A DNA stretch of 64,000 nucleotides from a virus. The translations under genes were made by a program, and so were the position numbers. Positions 47,522 through 57,802 of this stretch are shown in pieces. Below the pieces are notes generated by a model. It saw nothing but the letters and a program-made list of their open reading frames with translations, was not told the origin of the DNA and ran no database searches. The number at the start of each line of letters is the position of its first letter. The first letter of the stretch is position 1. The stretch is from the IMG/VR virus record IMGVR_UViG_3300005965_000002, positions 124,001 to 188,000 of that record; one strand, 5' to 3'.

Positions 47522-50485
47522 ATGGCTATAGGACCGTTAGAATCTTTTGCCTTTCCTGGGGTATTTACTAGAACGATAAATGAGTCCACTGCTACCACCG
47601 CTGCAGGAGATATAAGGTTCCCTGCTATTATCGGTGTCGGGGCAGAAGAGCTAAGAGTCAGCGATTTTGAGATGATCAGAGGAAGCTCTTCTGTTGCTGA
47701 TAATCTTATTATCGATGAAGATGTAAGCTCCCAGCTTGATGGTACCAACAAAACTTTCACTGTTGAAAATTTTCCTATTGTTACCGGAGATGGAAATGGC
47801 ACAGTAGCAACATTACCTAATAATGTTATTGTTCTTGTTGATGACGAGCCTGTTCCCGTAGCAAAAGTTGAAGGATTGATTGGTCAGGTTACCCTGGTTA
47901 ATATTCCCGGGACGAACAGCACAGTAAGAGTAAATTATTACTACAAGCGTAGAGATACCTACATTGAAAATGAAGATATCTCCGACCAGGCTGACGGAAC
48001 AAACAAACAGTTTAAAGTAAAAAGTCGCAGAATTGTTACTGGGGACAACGGCGGCACCTCAGCCACAGACACTGAAATTAATCAGACAGTTGAAATTCTT
48101 TATGATCCTACCACTTCGGTAGGTGACGAATTCTTGAGAACTGTTCCGATTATCCAGGTTACTGTCGATGGTAACATTGCTACGATTACCGACCTGGACG
48201 GTGCTGATGGAATGTTCACTCTTCAAACGGCTCCCGCCTCTGATTCAGTTGTTCTTGTTAATTACTTCACGAACGATTGGCAGAATACTTTTGATATCCT
48301 TCCAGCAGCGCAGGTAAACAGGCTGGTTAAAGTCGGTCTTAGTCAGGATACCTCTGATTATTCAATTGGGAATGACTGCGTCTTGGCCGGAAGCAACAGA
48401 ATCCATTGGGGTCATTCTGTACAGACTCAAACTGGTATTTTTACATCTGGAGCTACACCTCTTGTTGATAGTGTTGTTGCTTCTCTTAGAGATGATAAAG
48501 TTTACGGTAGACTGGCTGAGCCTGATAAAGTGGCTACGGATTCGAGCGGAAACACAATTACTGACTCTTTAGGTAGAGCCTTGAATGATACTAACAATAA
48601 AGTGTTTGTTCTTCCTACTAATCCGGTTGATGGTACTGGCGTAGGAAAGTCTACTGAGAATATGAATGATGGTCCCGATTCGGGATCCTCAGATGATATT
48701 ATAGCTTATGTCGGATCAGACTGGGACGATGCTTTAAGTAACGGCCCTGTTACCATCACTAAAGTTGATGGTAATAAAATCTGGTTATCAACCGCTCCTT
48801 CACAGGCTCTTGAAGAAAAGGTTTTCGTTACTTATTACGAAAATAATTTGATAGACGAAACTTGGACAATTACTAATAAAGTTTCTGGTGGAATCGGTGT
48901 TGGAAAATATACGATTACTTCTAGAGTCAGTGGAAACGGAATCGCAGTTACACGCACGGGAGACGGGTCGATTGCTCCTGTTTATGCAGGGTCGGGCGCT
49001 GTAGACGTACAGGTTAATCCTCTTAAGGGCAGTGTAGAAAGAGTAACTATTACTTTTGACGGCACTGGCGGTTTCACAGTTACTTCTAAGCTGGGACCAA
49101 CTTTTACGACTGACGGTCGCACGGGTTCAGTAACAGCTAATGATGCTAATAAAGGATACCTGGGACAGACTTATATTGATCCTACCACAGGGTTCAGAGT
49201 TACTTTCTCTTCAGATACAGGATCCTTTGACCCGGGTGATGGTGATACCGTGGTCTATGATCTTGGTAATCCTGAAACTACTGATGCGGAAGAGAGATTC
49301 TATATCGATGTCGACACCGATTTTATAAGAGCCATTCCGGGCATCAACCTTACGGTAAGCAATACTTCCGGAGGTGGTGTTGATAACGTTGATAACACCG
49401 CCTTGGTAAGAACATATAACAGAAGCGGAAACGAGCCCTCAGTGGGAGATACCTACTACGTTTCTTTTGACAGGCAGAAGACCAGCTATCTTAAGAGATT
49501 TTTCACATCAATGAGTGACGTTATAAGAGAATACGGACCCATTGATCCTAATAATCCTATTGTTGTAGCTGCTAACCTTATGTTCTTGAATGGAGCCAGG
49601 GCGATTGTTATTAAACAGATCCAAAAGGCTGCTGGTCAGACAGACGCAACTGTTCAATCTTATATTGAAGGAATCGATGAATTTGACGAACCTCTGTCTA
49701 ACGGTTTGCGGCCTTCTTTGATCCAACCTCTGACCACTAACAGTGAAGTTCAGAATTATCTGAAACTTTCTAACGCTACTCAGAGTAGTCTCCGTTACAG
49801 AAATGAGCGTACTAGTATTATCGGTTTTGCTACCGGAACTACTCCTGACCAGGTAATACAGAGAGTGAAGGCTATCAAGAGCGAAAAGATAACAGCCGTT
49901 TATCCTGACTCAGGAATCATCGCAATTGAAGATGCCTTTGGAAATGAAGTCGAGTATATTTTCGACGGTTCTTTTATAGCGGCAGCTTTAGCTGGACGAG
50001 ATGTTTCTCCGGTTAATGATATAGCTACTACACTTACTAATAAAAACATTGTAGGATTCAGAAGACTTAACAGGAACCTTGATAATGTGACAGCTTCCTT
50101 GGTTGCTAACGCAGGTTGTACAATGTTAGAGGATAGAAATAACTCAATCCGAGTTATGTTTTATCTAACAACTGATCTAAGTACTCCTCTTACACGTAAC
50201 CCCAGAATAGTAGAAGTAAAACACTTTATTCAGAAGGGACTGCGTGACGTCCTTGATAGATATATAGGGGTAAAGAATCTTCCTAGAGTTATACCTCAGG
50301 TATCTGCTACAGTAGACTCCTATTTCAGGAGTCTAAAGCAAGCAAACATAATAGCAGATTTTCGCCCCAGCAAAGTAACTCAAAATAATACGGATCCGAG
50401 TACTTTAGATGTAGAGGGATTCTATAGCCCAGTATTTCCTGTCAACTGGATTATTGTCACACTTAACCTGAGAAGTTCAATATAA
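47522..50485 (+). CDS. Tail sheath protein
   Basis: A 987-residue protein with an AAGGAGAA site. The start (IGPLESFAFPGVFTRTINES) is the typical sheath N-terminal arm. Residues about 60-240 carry two copies of the EDVSSQ/EDISDQ-DGT beta unit, seemingly decorating domains that make it longer than an average sheath. The C-terminal 270 residues (RNPRIVEVKHFIQKGLRDVL, then VDSYFRSLKQANIIADF and FPVNWIIVTLNLR) match the conserved sheath core and its beta-strand end. Codons are C-ending, fitting a high-copy contractile protein. Terminator follows. Confidence 0.88.
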   Translation: MAIGPLESFAFPGVFTRTINESTATTAAGDIRFPAIIGVGAEELRVSDFEMIRGSSSVADNLIIDEDVSSQLDGTNKTFTVENFPIVTGDGNGTVATLPNNVIVLVDDEPVPVAKVEGLIGQVTLVNIPGTNSTVRVNYYYKRRDTYIENEDISDQADGTNKQFKVKSRRIVTGDNGGTSATDTEINQTVEILYDPTTSVGDEFLRTVPIIQVTVDGNIATITDLDGADGMFTLQTAPASDSVVLVNYFTNDWQNTFDILPAAQVNRLVKVGLSQDTSDYSIGNDCVLAGSNRIHWGHSVQTQTGIFTSGATPLVDSVVASLRDDKVYGRLAEPDKVATDSSGNTITDSLGRALNDTNNKVFVLPTNPVDGTGVGKSTENMNDGPDSGSSDDIIAYVGSDWDDALSNGPVTITKVDGNKIWLSTAPSQALEEKVFVTYYENNLIDETWTITNKVSGGIGVGKYTITSRVSGNGIAVTRTGDGSIAPVYAGSGAVDVQVNPLKGSVERVTITFDGTGGFTVTSKLGPTFTTDGRTGSVTANDANKGYLGQTYIDPTTGFRVTFSSDTGSFDPGDGDTVVYDLGNPETTDAEERFYIDVDTDFIRAIPGINLTVSNTSGGGVDNVDNTALVRTYNRSGNEPSVGDTYYVSFDRQKTSYLKRFFTSMSDVIREYGPIDPNNPIVVAANLMFLNGARAIVIKQIQKAAGQTDATVQSYIEGIDEFDEPLSNGLRPSLIQPLTTNSEVQNYLKLSNATQSSLRYRNERTSIIGFATGTTPDQVIQRVKAIKSEKITAVYPDSGIIAIEDAFGNEVEYIFDGSFIAAALAGRDVSPVNDIATTLTNKNIVGFRRLNRNLDNVTASLVANAGCTMLEDRNNSIRVMFYLTTDLSTPLTRNPRIVEVKHFIQKGLRDVLDRYIGVKNLPRVIPQVSATVDSYFRSLKQANIIADFRPSKVTQNNTDPSTLDVEGFYSPVFPVNWIIVTLNLRSSI

Positions 50486-50487
50486 GG

Positions 50488-50520
50488 GTAGAGGAGCTTA
50501 GCTCCTCTACTTCTTTTTAA
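50488..50520 (+). terminator. Rho-independent terminator after the sheath gene
   Basis: Perfect 10-base arms GTAGAGGAGC (50488-50497) and GCTCCTCTAC (50501-50510), TTA loop, followed by a T-rich tail. Confidence 0.87.
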
Positions 50521-50554
50521 TTAGAATCTTAATCGATTATATAAGGAGAAAACA

Positions 50555-51829
50555 ATGGATCGTATAGCACTGTCGGAAAGATTTGAAGGATTAGCAGACG
50601 TCTTCAGCAGCGAGAGTAAGATTGCTATTGATTTGAAGGCCATGGCTCACGTACTGCGTGAGGCTGATGACGACTCTTTTACAAAAATTATAAATCCTAA
50701 GTTTGCCAGTATGGGGGCTGAAGCTGAGGATAAGGAAGCTGTTTTTAAGGGCGTAGCTCCGGCTGATTACAAATTACCGGAGAGTAAGAGGAGTCTTACA
50801 CCCAGAAAGCTTACGGATGACGAAAAAGCTAAGATGTTCGACGAAATGATTAAAGGCGGGTTTGGTCAGCAGGCTAAAAAATTTGTAACTGATATCGTTG
50901 AAAAGGTGCAAGGTGGTGGGATGTCTAAGGGAGCTACCGAAGAGGAAACAATTGAAGCTTCAGAAGAAGTATCAGAAAACTCCTTTTGGTCTAAGGAAGC
51001 TAATGACACAGTAGCTCAGAATCTACTGCGCAATGTCCTTGGGATGGATAAACAAATTTGTTGTGATACTAAGAGTAAGCTTACTCCTGAACAGACTCCT
51101 GATGGAAAGCATAAAGGAGTTCCGGAGAGGCCTGCTACTTTGAAACCTGAACAGACGCCCGACCAGGTTGATGATCTTGATTCCAATATGGTTGAAAAGT
51201 CTAAGGGTAAAGTTCGCAAGGAAGCTGGAAAGATTAAAGGACCGGGCAACCCTGATGGCACCGGGCCTCACTCAGGTACAGAAGAGTGCCCTAAGTCTGA
51301 AGAAAATAAGAAGGAAGCAAAAGGAAAAGGCAAAGCTAAAATGGTTAAATGCCCCAAGTGCAAAGGTGATGTTCTTGAAACAACCGGATATTGCTTAACG
51401 TGCAAAGGTGATATCAAAGATATGGGCAAGGGCAAAAAGGCTGCTGAAGAGTCCAAAGATATGGAAAAGAAAGAAATGAAAGCCATTAAGGACATCGCTA
51501 AAGCCATCGATAGTCTTAAGGATTTAGAGAAAAAAGAAGAAGAGATGGGTATGGGCGATCCTGAGCATGAAGAAGCAGAAAAAGAAATCCTCGATAATAT
51601 GACTGAGGATGTAGAGAAGTTAAAAGACCTTGAGAAAGAAGAAGGCGGAGAAGATACAGAGGAAGATATAGAAGAAATGAAAGAAATGGAAGCTTCTAAG
51701 AAGGAAGCATCCACTCAGATTCAGTCAACTGTTGTAGCTGAGGGAATTGAACTAAGCGGCGGAGACGCCATGGATGAGATATCACTCGACTCTCCTGAGA
51801 TTCAGAAGCTTAGCTCTCTTTTTAACTAA
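50555..51829 (+). CDS. Charged virion-region protein with a zinc ribbon
   Basis: A 424-residue Lys/Glu-rich protein with an AAGGAGAA site. The N-terminal 150 residues are helical (RFEGLADVFSSESKIAIDLKAMAHVLRE). A Pro-Lys-rich linker follows. Residues about 265-290 hold CPKCKGDVLETTGYCLTCKG, a clean four-Cys zinc ribbon. The C-terminus is acidic coiled coil. It lies between sheath and tube, so it may be an assembly factor; no family is recognised. Confidence 0.6.
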   Translation: MDRIALSERFEGLADVFSSESKIAIDLKAMAHVLREADDDSFTKIINPKFASMGAEAEDKEAVFKGVAPADYKLPESKRSLTPRKLTDDEKAKMFDEMIKGGFGQQAKKFVTDIVEKVQGGGMSKGATEEETIEASEEVSENSFWSKEANDTVAQNLLRNVLGMDKQICCDTKSKLTPEQTPDGKHKGVPERPATLKPEQTPDQVDDLDSNMVEKSKGKVRKEAGKIKGPGNPDGTGPHSGTEECPKSEENKKEAKGKGKAKMVKCPKCKGDVLETTGYCLTCKGDIKDMGKGKKAAEESKDMEKKEMKAIKDIAKAIDSLKDLEKKEEEMGMGDPEHEEAEKEILDNMTEDVEKLKDLEKEEGGEDTEEDIEEMKEMEASKKEASTQIQSTVVAEGIELSGGDAMDEISLDSPEIQKLSSLFN

Positions 51830-51866
51830 GCACAAATCGAATCTCAAATCATAAAGGAGTATATGT

Positions 51867-52601
51867 ATGGCAAGGGATAGAGACACATATGTACATCGTC
51901 ACGGCGTTACACCCGAAACGATGTCTGTTATTAGTACCAAGAATAAGCTTTATGCTGTTCCTGCAGATAGCGGGGCTACCGAAGCTTTTCAAATTGGTGT
52001 AATTGCTACTTTTGATCCGAGCGAGACACGCGGTATCGAAACTGTGCGCGGTATAGGTTTTGGCGATCATGTAGCCGAATTAGTTCCCGGTTTAACGGAG
52101 CCAATGACTATTACTGTTACTCGTACAGCACAGTATCTTTCCATGATCTTTCAGGTTTTTGGTTATAAGGGTGGTATTGATGGTCTGGTCAGGTCTTTAC
52201 GCCACCACAAGTGGCCCTTTGATGTGCGCCAGGAGCAAGTGATTAGTAGCATAGAGCAAGTTACTAGTTCAACTTCAAATCGATCTGGTAGCAGATACGG
52301 AGGTATTGTTCCATCTTCCGACGAATTTGATGAGGATTCTCTCAATGGTGAGCCTCTAGATGCTATAGTCACCTTATATGAGGGCTGTTGGATGTCTGAT
52401 TATAGTGTAAGCTATTCTTCAGATACAGCTTTGGTTCAAGAGAACGTAACTCTTAATGTGACGGATGTTGTTTCTAGTAATGTTGATTACACTGAGAGTT
52501 CCGATTTCTTTAATACGGAAGCTATTTCCAGTATCATGAGAAATCCCGGACCGGGGGTAGACCCGCTTGGTGAGGGTGGAGTTGCCGTAGGTAGGCAATA
52601 G
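51867..52601 (+). CDS. Probable tail tube protein
   Basis: A 244-residue beta-rich protein with an AAAGGAG site, placed after the sheath as in most myoviruses. The pattern of strands (ETVRGIGFGDHVAELVPGLTEPMTITVTRTAQYLSM is two strands and a turn) and the size fit tail tube proteins. The Ser/Asp-rich tail is probably disordered. Assignment rests on order and size. Confidence 0.65.
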   Translation: MARDRDTYVHRHGVTPETMSVISTKNKLYAVPADSGATEAFQIGVIATFDPSETRGIETVRGIGFGDHVAELVPGLTEPMTITVTRTAQYLSMIFQVFGYKGGIDGLVRSLRHHKWPFDVRQEQVISSIEQVTSSTSNRSGSRYGGIVPSSDEFDEDSLNGEPLDAIVTLYEGCWMSDYSVSYSSDTALVQENVTLNVTDVVSSNVDYTESSDFFNTEAISSIMRNPGPGVDPLGEGGVAVGRQ

Positions 52602-52777
52602 TATACGGAATCTTAGGGATTCTTTCATATTTAGATAACATTATATACATATTTTACATTCCATAGATTTAGATAACATTTTGATGGCATATCCTTCCCA
52701 AGTTCCCGCATATATTGCCTATTCAGGTATATACATTCCTGTTTTCCCACAGATTAATATCCATATAAGGAGATGTT
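52602..52777 (+). other. 176-base intergenic region with a direct repeat
   Basis: A weak hairpin GAATC/GATTC (52608-52622) follows the tube gene. The 14-base sequence ATTTAGATAACATT occurs twice (52629-52642 and 52667-52680), 38 bases apart. No late-like motif is present; the repeat may be an alternative control site for the next operon. Confidence 0.5.
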
Positions 52778-53338
52778 ATGTCACAAATTAATTTGGACAG
52801 TGTGCTGAGCAACCTCCAAAAGTCTTTAGCATTTACTAAAGAAGTAGAGGTTATGGGCCTCAAATTAAAGCTAAGGCTGCTAAGCCTCACTGAGGAGCAA
52901 AAAGCTAATTCTGATCCAGAGTTAGAGGAGCTAGATGGTGCCTCATTCATGAATAGAATGAGAAAAAATGTTCTTTGCTACTCGATAATTAAAATCGATG
53001 AACAAGAATTTGACCCCATCGTTGAATACCAGGATAAGGAAGGAAATGTTATAAAAAAAGAGAGATCAATAGTATTAAGAGAGATACTTGATGGTCTGCC
53101 TGCAGATATTGTAGAGGCTTTATTTGATATTTATGTAGACCTTAAGGAAGAATCCGAGCAAAAAATTAAGGATAATTTGAATTATAAATGGTTTAAGGAT
53201 CCGGTTACCCGGGAAAAAGAAATGAGAGAAAGAATAAAAAAGCTTAGTGAAGCAGAACATGAGAAAAATGAGTCCATAAAATTTAAAGAAGTGCCCAAGC
53301 AGGAAGAAGACGATAATATAGAAAAAAATCCAGAATGA
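52778..53338 (+). CDS. Tail assembly chaperone-like protein
   Basis: A 186-residue acidic helical protein with an AAGGAGATG site. Size, charge and position between tube and tape measure genes fit the first tail assembly chaperone. The beginning (KEVEVMGLKLKLRLLSLTEEQK) resembles the XkdN-type small beta-start seen in these proteins. A run of seven A (53322-53328) lies just before the stop, see findings. Confidence 0.6.
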   Translation: MSQINLDSVLSNLQKSLAFTKEVEVMGLKLKLRLLSLTEEQKANSDPELEELDGASFMNRMRKNVLCYSIIKIDEQEFDPIVEYQDKEGNVIKKERSIVLREILDGLPADIVEALFDIYVDLKEESEQKIKDNLNYKWFKDPVTREKEMRERIKKLSEAEHEKNESIKFKEVPKQEEDDNIEKNPE

Positions 53339-53342
53339 AAAA

Positions 53343-54395
53343 ATGGAAACAATAGAAGCATATAATAATATAGAAGATATCATTGCTAAGGGTTTTTTAT
53401 CAGAGTTATTGGAATACGAAGGAATAAAAATAGTACTAAAGAATATCACTGATAAAGAATTCAACATGTTGCCCTATTTTTCGGGCTCAGAAAGCGAGCA
53501 TAATGTTTTTTATAAGCTCGCTTTTGCTACATATATGATTAATGGTGTGAATTACATCAAGAATCGAAGTAGCAATGTGGAAGAATTAGCAAATTTTTAT
53601 AGAGATGTGCCATCTCCCTTTTTATCTGTTTTGTTAGAGGTCCTGGAAGATTTACATTTAAATTATTTGGAGTCTTCCAGGTTTTTGGAGGGGTTTAGTT
53701 ATACTAACAAGTCTAGAAATTTATGGAAGTCAATTAGTAATAATCTATTTGTAATAAACCCATATGGTATAGAAGGTATTGAATCGCTGGGTATTAATAG
53801 TGTACAAGAAAATTGGGTTATTATAAATAAGCAGTTAGATGCTGAAGAATCCTATAAGGTACAGTTCAATTTATCAATATTAGTAGCTTCTTCCTTTAAC
53901 GGTAAGGGCGCAAAGTCGATATCCAACAATTTTGAAGCTCGGCAAAAGGATATAGAGGAATATAGAGAGACAATAAGTAAATATGGTTATGATAAGAAAA
54001 GAGTAGAGGAAGAAAGAAAAAGTGAATGGTCCCCTCAATTACTAACCCGAGAAGATTTAGTACATGAATTAGAAAAACAAATGAGAGGCGAGAAAGATAA
54101 GCACGATTTGTTTATGGAAGAATGGTATGAAAGGCAGAGGCAAAGGTCAGAAGAAGCTAAGCGTAACGCTCTGGAAAGGCACAAATTATTAGCTGCTAAG
54201 TTTGAGGAAATCGACTTGGACTCTGAGCCCTCTAGATCGGCTACAGAAGAAGAATTAAATAGAATATCAAGACCTATAAGAAATCCCGGAGCATCTGTTT
54301 CTCATGATGCATATAGGAAAAAAGAAGATGAAGAGAGATTTCTCTCTAAAATGAGTTCCAAAGTAATTAGAGCAAAAGACCTTGAGGATAAATAA
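53343..54395 (+). CDS. Second tail assembly chaperone-like protein
   Basis: A 350-residue protein. The ATG is 4 bases after the upstream stop and has no ribosome site (GAATGAAAAA before it), so it depends on coupling or frameshifting. The N-terminal 150 residues are helical and mixed; the C-terminus is a charged coiled coil (ERQRQRSEEAKRNALERH). Longer than a usual second chaperone, so another tape-measure-associated protein is possible. Confidence 0.5.
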   Translation: METIEAYNNIEDIIAKGFLSELLEYEGIKIVLKNITDKEFNMLPYFSGSESEHNVFYKLAFATYMINGVNYIKNRSSNVEELANFYRDVPSPFLSVLLEVLEDLHLNYLESSRFLEGFSYTNKSRNLWKSISNNLFVINPYGIEGIESLGINSVQENWVIINKQLDAEESYKVQFNLSILVASSFNGKGAKSISNNFEARQKDIEEYRETISKYGYDKKRVEEERKSEWSPQLLTREDLVHELEKQMRGEKDKHDLFMEEWYERQRQRSEEAKRNALERHKLLAAKFEEIDLDSEPSRSATEEELNRISRPIRNPGASVSHDAYRKKEDEERFLSKMSSKVIRAKDLEDK

Positions 54396-54397
54396 TT

Positions 54398-57300
54398 ATG
54401 TTACCAGAAGATGAAGTTAAGAAATTGACCGAAGCTATAACTAAAAGCTTTAGGTATGCTGATGGTATTCATAGAGCCGCTCAGGAGCAAGAAAAGCTTG
54501 CTAGAGTTATGAAAGATGTCGATGAGATGCGGAAGAAGAACATAGCTACCATGAGAGAAGAGAAGAAAGAGTCTAGGCGATTAGAAGTTGCTGCTGCAGA
54601 CTTAGCAAGAAAGAGAGCAAAAACTGCTGAAGAGAGAAAAAAAGCTGATGAAGATTATAAAAGAAAAGTAAAAAAATTTTATGGCACAGAAGAAGTGAGT
54701 CGTTATGAAAAAACTGTGCTAAGCAGTTTACAAAAGCAGCACGGATCGGTAGAAAAATTAACGAAAGCGCAAAAAGCACATAGAAAAGAATATGAAAAGC
54801 TTTCTGGGGTAAATTTATCCGGTTTAAAAAAAGCACAAGCTGAATTGTTTGATGCTTTCACTTCTAAAAAAACTGGTAAAAGTATAGATGAAATAGCGGA
54901 TAAATACCAGAATGTGGTGAAGTCGATGCAAGATGCCGCAAAGAGAACTGGACAAGAAGGTCCTGAGATGCCCTCTGCTCAGGAAGCTTTGAGAACAGGC
55001 TTTTTGGCTGCTGCAAAGAGCAGAGAAAAAACTATGGAGAAATCTAGTGGGCAGATTGTAGATAGTCTCATAGATGAACTTAGAAGAGCTTCTTCTGAAG
55101 CGGAAGAAATGGAGATAATGGAGAAAGCTCTTGATATAGAGGGAGCCACAAAAGCTTTAGAACAGATGAAGCTTAAGTATGGAAAAGCTTCTTTTTTTAC
55201 AGAGTCTGGAAAGGCCGTGGGAGGTGCCGCAAAGTCCTTATTTAAAGGAGATCAGGGAGGTTTTCAGCATCAGGCTAAGAATATGCAGGAGTGGGCTACG
55301 GCTGCTAAAGCTTCAGGAAAAAAATTGGGATTTTTAGGAAAAAATATAGGATCGTTAGCCGATTTTCTAGGTAAACTGGGGAAGCTTAATTGGATCTTTA
55401 CTCTTATATCTGCTTTAGGTAAAATGATATCTATTTTCAATGACCTGGATAAGTATGTAAAAGGATTAAATCAACAGTTCTTAACTATGGCCGGTCCTGC
55501 AGGTGCTCTCGAAAATGCTGAAGCATCAATGGTGGAATTTAATAGGGCTATACACGACCTACAAAGAAACATGGAATTAGGGTTACTACCTAAAGAGGTC
55601 CAAGCATTTTTTGGTGCGGTGTCTGGAGCGGGTTTAAGCCTTCAAGGTATAATGCAATCTGTAGGAAACTATGGTGACGTTATAGAAGAAGGTAGAAAGA
55701 TGAGTTTAGAATTTGGTGTATCCATGGAAGACATGGGTAAGATGATATCCACTCAGATGCTAGAACTAAGGGCTTCGCTTACTGATGTGTCAGACGGTTT
55801 TGAGAAAATTTCTTATGATGCTGCTATGGCTGGTGTAAGCTCTAATAAGTTTTATAACGCTATTGAGTCTACCGCTCTTTCGCTAGAATTCTACGGAAAT
55901 AGTTTAAAGTACGTTTCGGGTTTACTAGCCGATATTAAGAAGACGGGAAGAATCGGATTTAAAGGAGCAGAAGATTTAGCAAAGTCGTATACTGAAATGT
56001 TTGAAGGAATGGACTTAACTAAAAAGATTTCTTTAATTGAGATGGTCGGTGTGGATCAAATGAGGTCCATTTTCGAGGAGATTGGAAAAAGAGCTGACAA
56101 GCAGTTACAAAACTTAAATAATCAGATCAAGGTAATGACAGCAGAAGGAAAGGATTTAACGGAAGAGGATAAAAAAAGATTAGAAGCTTTAAGAGAGCAA
56201 CAAAAGAATTTGAGGCATCAGGTTGATTACTATGACGAAATAGCTAAATCAGGAGATAGGGGCAGGATGGCCGAAGGTCTGTCGGGAGCTGCTGCTGCCG
56301 GTTTTGCTCCTTATTTGATACAGACGATAATGCAAAGGCTAGGACCTGGATTAATAGGAGGGGGAGAGGGAGAGACTGTAGCCAGGAAAACTATAATGGG
56401 TTCCTTATTAAGTATAGATCCAAAACATATAGATCAGACGGAAGAAATTTTGAGGGTTTTCTACAGGACTTTTGATGAATTAAATAAAAAAGCCTTAAGG
56501 TTATCTCAACAATTTCTTATAGGCGATGAAACTATGAGGAATTTGCTGTTGGAAGCAAGAGAGTCTGGGAAAGGTTTTGATCAATTAAAACCGGAATTGT
56601 TTAAGAAGTTAGTGGAAGCAAATAAAGATTTATTTGAGAACGAAGAGGAACTTAATGCTTTTGTTAAAAATTTAATAGACGCAGTTTCTGATAATATAAA
56701 CTTGTTATTAAAACCAGGAATTACAGGGGAAGAGTACGCTGAAGGAGCATTTGCTCAAATTGGTACAATGACTAGGGGCACGGCTGGGTTATCTGGTAGA
56801 GGGATGGATGAACTTGTTAGGAGCGTAACTCCGTTAGAAAAAATGTTGAATATTACTCAGGATTCTTTGAAGTATGAACTCGCGGATAACCTGATCTTCC
56901 GTAGCATGAATAATTGGTTGCATGATATATTTGAATTGCTCAAGTTTATAGGGAAAATAATGCCCAAAGGAAAATCCTACGAAGAAATGCAAGCGGATAA
57001 AGAAAAAAAGTTTCTAAAAGAAGAATTTGAAATGTACGCTGTAGCTCAAGATAAAGCTGCACAAGCCATTATGGCTATATCCGAAAAGCAGGGCCGACTA
57101 GAGGGAGAAGAAGATCCCAAAAAGATAAAACTATTAAAAGAAGAGATATCAGCAGAAGAAGAAAAATTAAAGTTGGCTAAAGAACAGATGTCAGAAATTG
57201 AATCTACCAGCGGAAGGGGAAGAGATTTAGCCGCAACCAGCAGTGTAAGCATTTCAGAATTAATACGTCGTTTACAGGAGGGTACAATACAGAGGGGTGA

Positions 57301-57802
57301 AAGGAGTCGCTTATCATTTTTACAGGATAGGATATTAGAAGGATTGGGTAGAGATCCCAAAGATAGATCTTTCCAAGATCTTTTACCTATAGAGAAAGGT
57401 TATTACGATCTCTTAGGCTCCAGGGAAGATAAGCAGAATTTTTTGTACAGAAAGCATTATAATCCTGAGGCGAAAACATCCCCCGAAAATAGAAATAAAG
57501 TATTAGATTACCGCGCAGATACAAGTGGTTGGGTAAATATCAGTCGTGGAGATATAGTAGTAAATAGTGGAAGCTTAGCCAAAGGAATTAAAGGTGGGGT
57601 TGGTCAATTTGCTCATCAAGTTATGGCTAAATCAAACATAGGTGGAATTGGGGGGTCACAGCATAATTGGGGTGGTATTAATATTGTTTTCCAGGCACCG
57701 GCTGACAGCACTAACCCGAACGCCTATAAAAGAATGTTTGTTGATGCCGTGGAGCAGATTGTGGATAGAAAGCTATACGCAGAAAAACAGAGGATTAGTT
57801 AA
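54398..57802 (+). CDS. Tape measure protein
   Basis: A 1134-residue protein with GAGGATAA before the ATG. It is long, helical, Lys/Glu/Ala-rich, with coiled coil at about 1-130, hydrophobic stretches at about 315-350 (LGKLGKLNWIFTLISALGKM) and about 625-650 (GAAAAGFAPYLIQTIMQ), and a Gly/Ser-rich C-terminus. This is the usual composition of the protein that sets tail length and enters the host membrane. Position after the chaperones and before baseplate genes agrees. The stop shares a base with the next ATG (TAATG). Confidence 0.85.
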   Translation: MLPEDEVKKLTEAITKSFRYADGIHRAAQEQEKLARVMKDVDEMRKKNIATMREEKKESRRLEVAAADLARKRAKTAEERKKADEDYKRKVKKFYGTEEVSRYEKTVLSSLQKQHGSVEKLTKAQKAHRKEYEKLSGVNLSGLKKAQAELFDAFTSKKTGKSIDEIADKYQNVVKSMQDAAKRTGQEGPEMPSAQEALRTGFLAAAKSREKTMEKSSGQIVDSLIDELRRASSEAEEMEIMEKALDIEGATKALEQMKLKYGKASFFTESGKAVGGAAKSLFKGDQGGFQHQAKNMQEWATAAKASGKKLGFLGKNIGSLADFLGKLGKLNWIFTLISALGKMISIFNDLDKYVKGLNQQFLTMAGPAGALENAEASMVEFNRAIHDLQRNMELGLLPKEVQAFFGAVSGAGLSLQGIMQSVGNYGDVIEEGRKMSLEFGVSMEDMGKMISTQMLELRASLTDVSDGFEKISYDAAMAGVSSNKFYNAIESTALSLEFYGNSLKYVSGLLADIKKTGRIGFKGAEDLAKSYTEMFEGMDLTKKISLIEMVGVDQMRSIFEEIGKRADKQLQNLNNQIKVMTAEGKDLTEEDKKRLEALREQQKNLRHQVDYYDEIAKSGDRGRMAEGLSGAAAAGFAPYLIQTIMQRLGPGLIGGGEGETVARKTIMGSLLSIDPKHIDQTEEILRVFYRTFDELNKKALRLSQQFLIGDETMRNLLLEARESGKGFDQLKPELFKKLVEANKDLFENEEELNAFVKNLIDAVSDNINLLLKPGITGEEYAEGAFAQIGTMTRGTAGLSGRGMDELVRSVTPLEKMLNITQDSLKYELADNLIFRSMNNWLHDIFELLKFIGKIMPKGKSYEEMQADKEKKFLKEEFEMYAVAQDKAAQAIMAISEKQGRLEGEEDPKKIKLLKEEISAEEEKLKLAKEQMSEIESTSGRGRDLAATSSVSISELIRRLQEGTIQRGERSRLSFLQDRILEGLGRDPKDRSFQDLLPIEKGYYDLLGSREDKQNFLYRKHYNPEAKTSPENRNKVLDYRADTSGWVNISRGDIVVNSGSLAKGIKGGVGQFAHQVMAKSNIGGIGGSQHNWGGINIVFQAPADSTNPNAYKRMFVDAVEQIVDRKLYAEKQRIS

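Noticed and set aside
50519-50534. TTAGAATCTTAATC as a twelfth late-like motif before the 50555 gene
   Set aside because: It matches the consensus only in part and lacks the TAATA end, so it was left out of the count.
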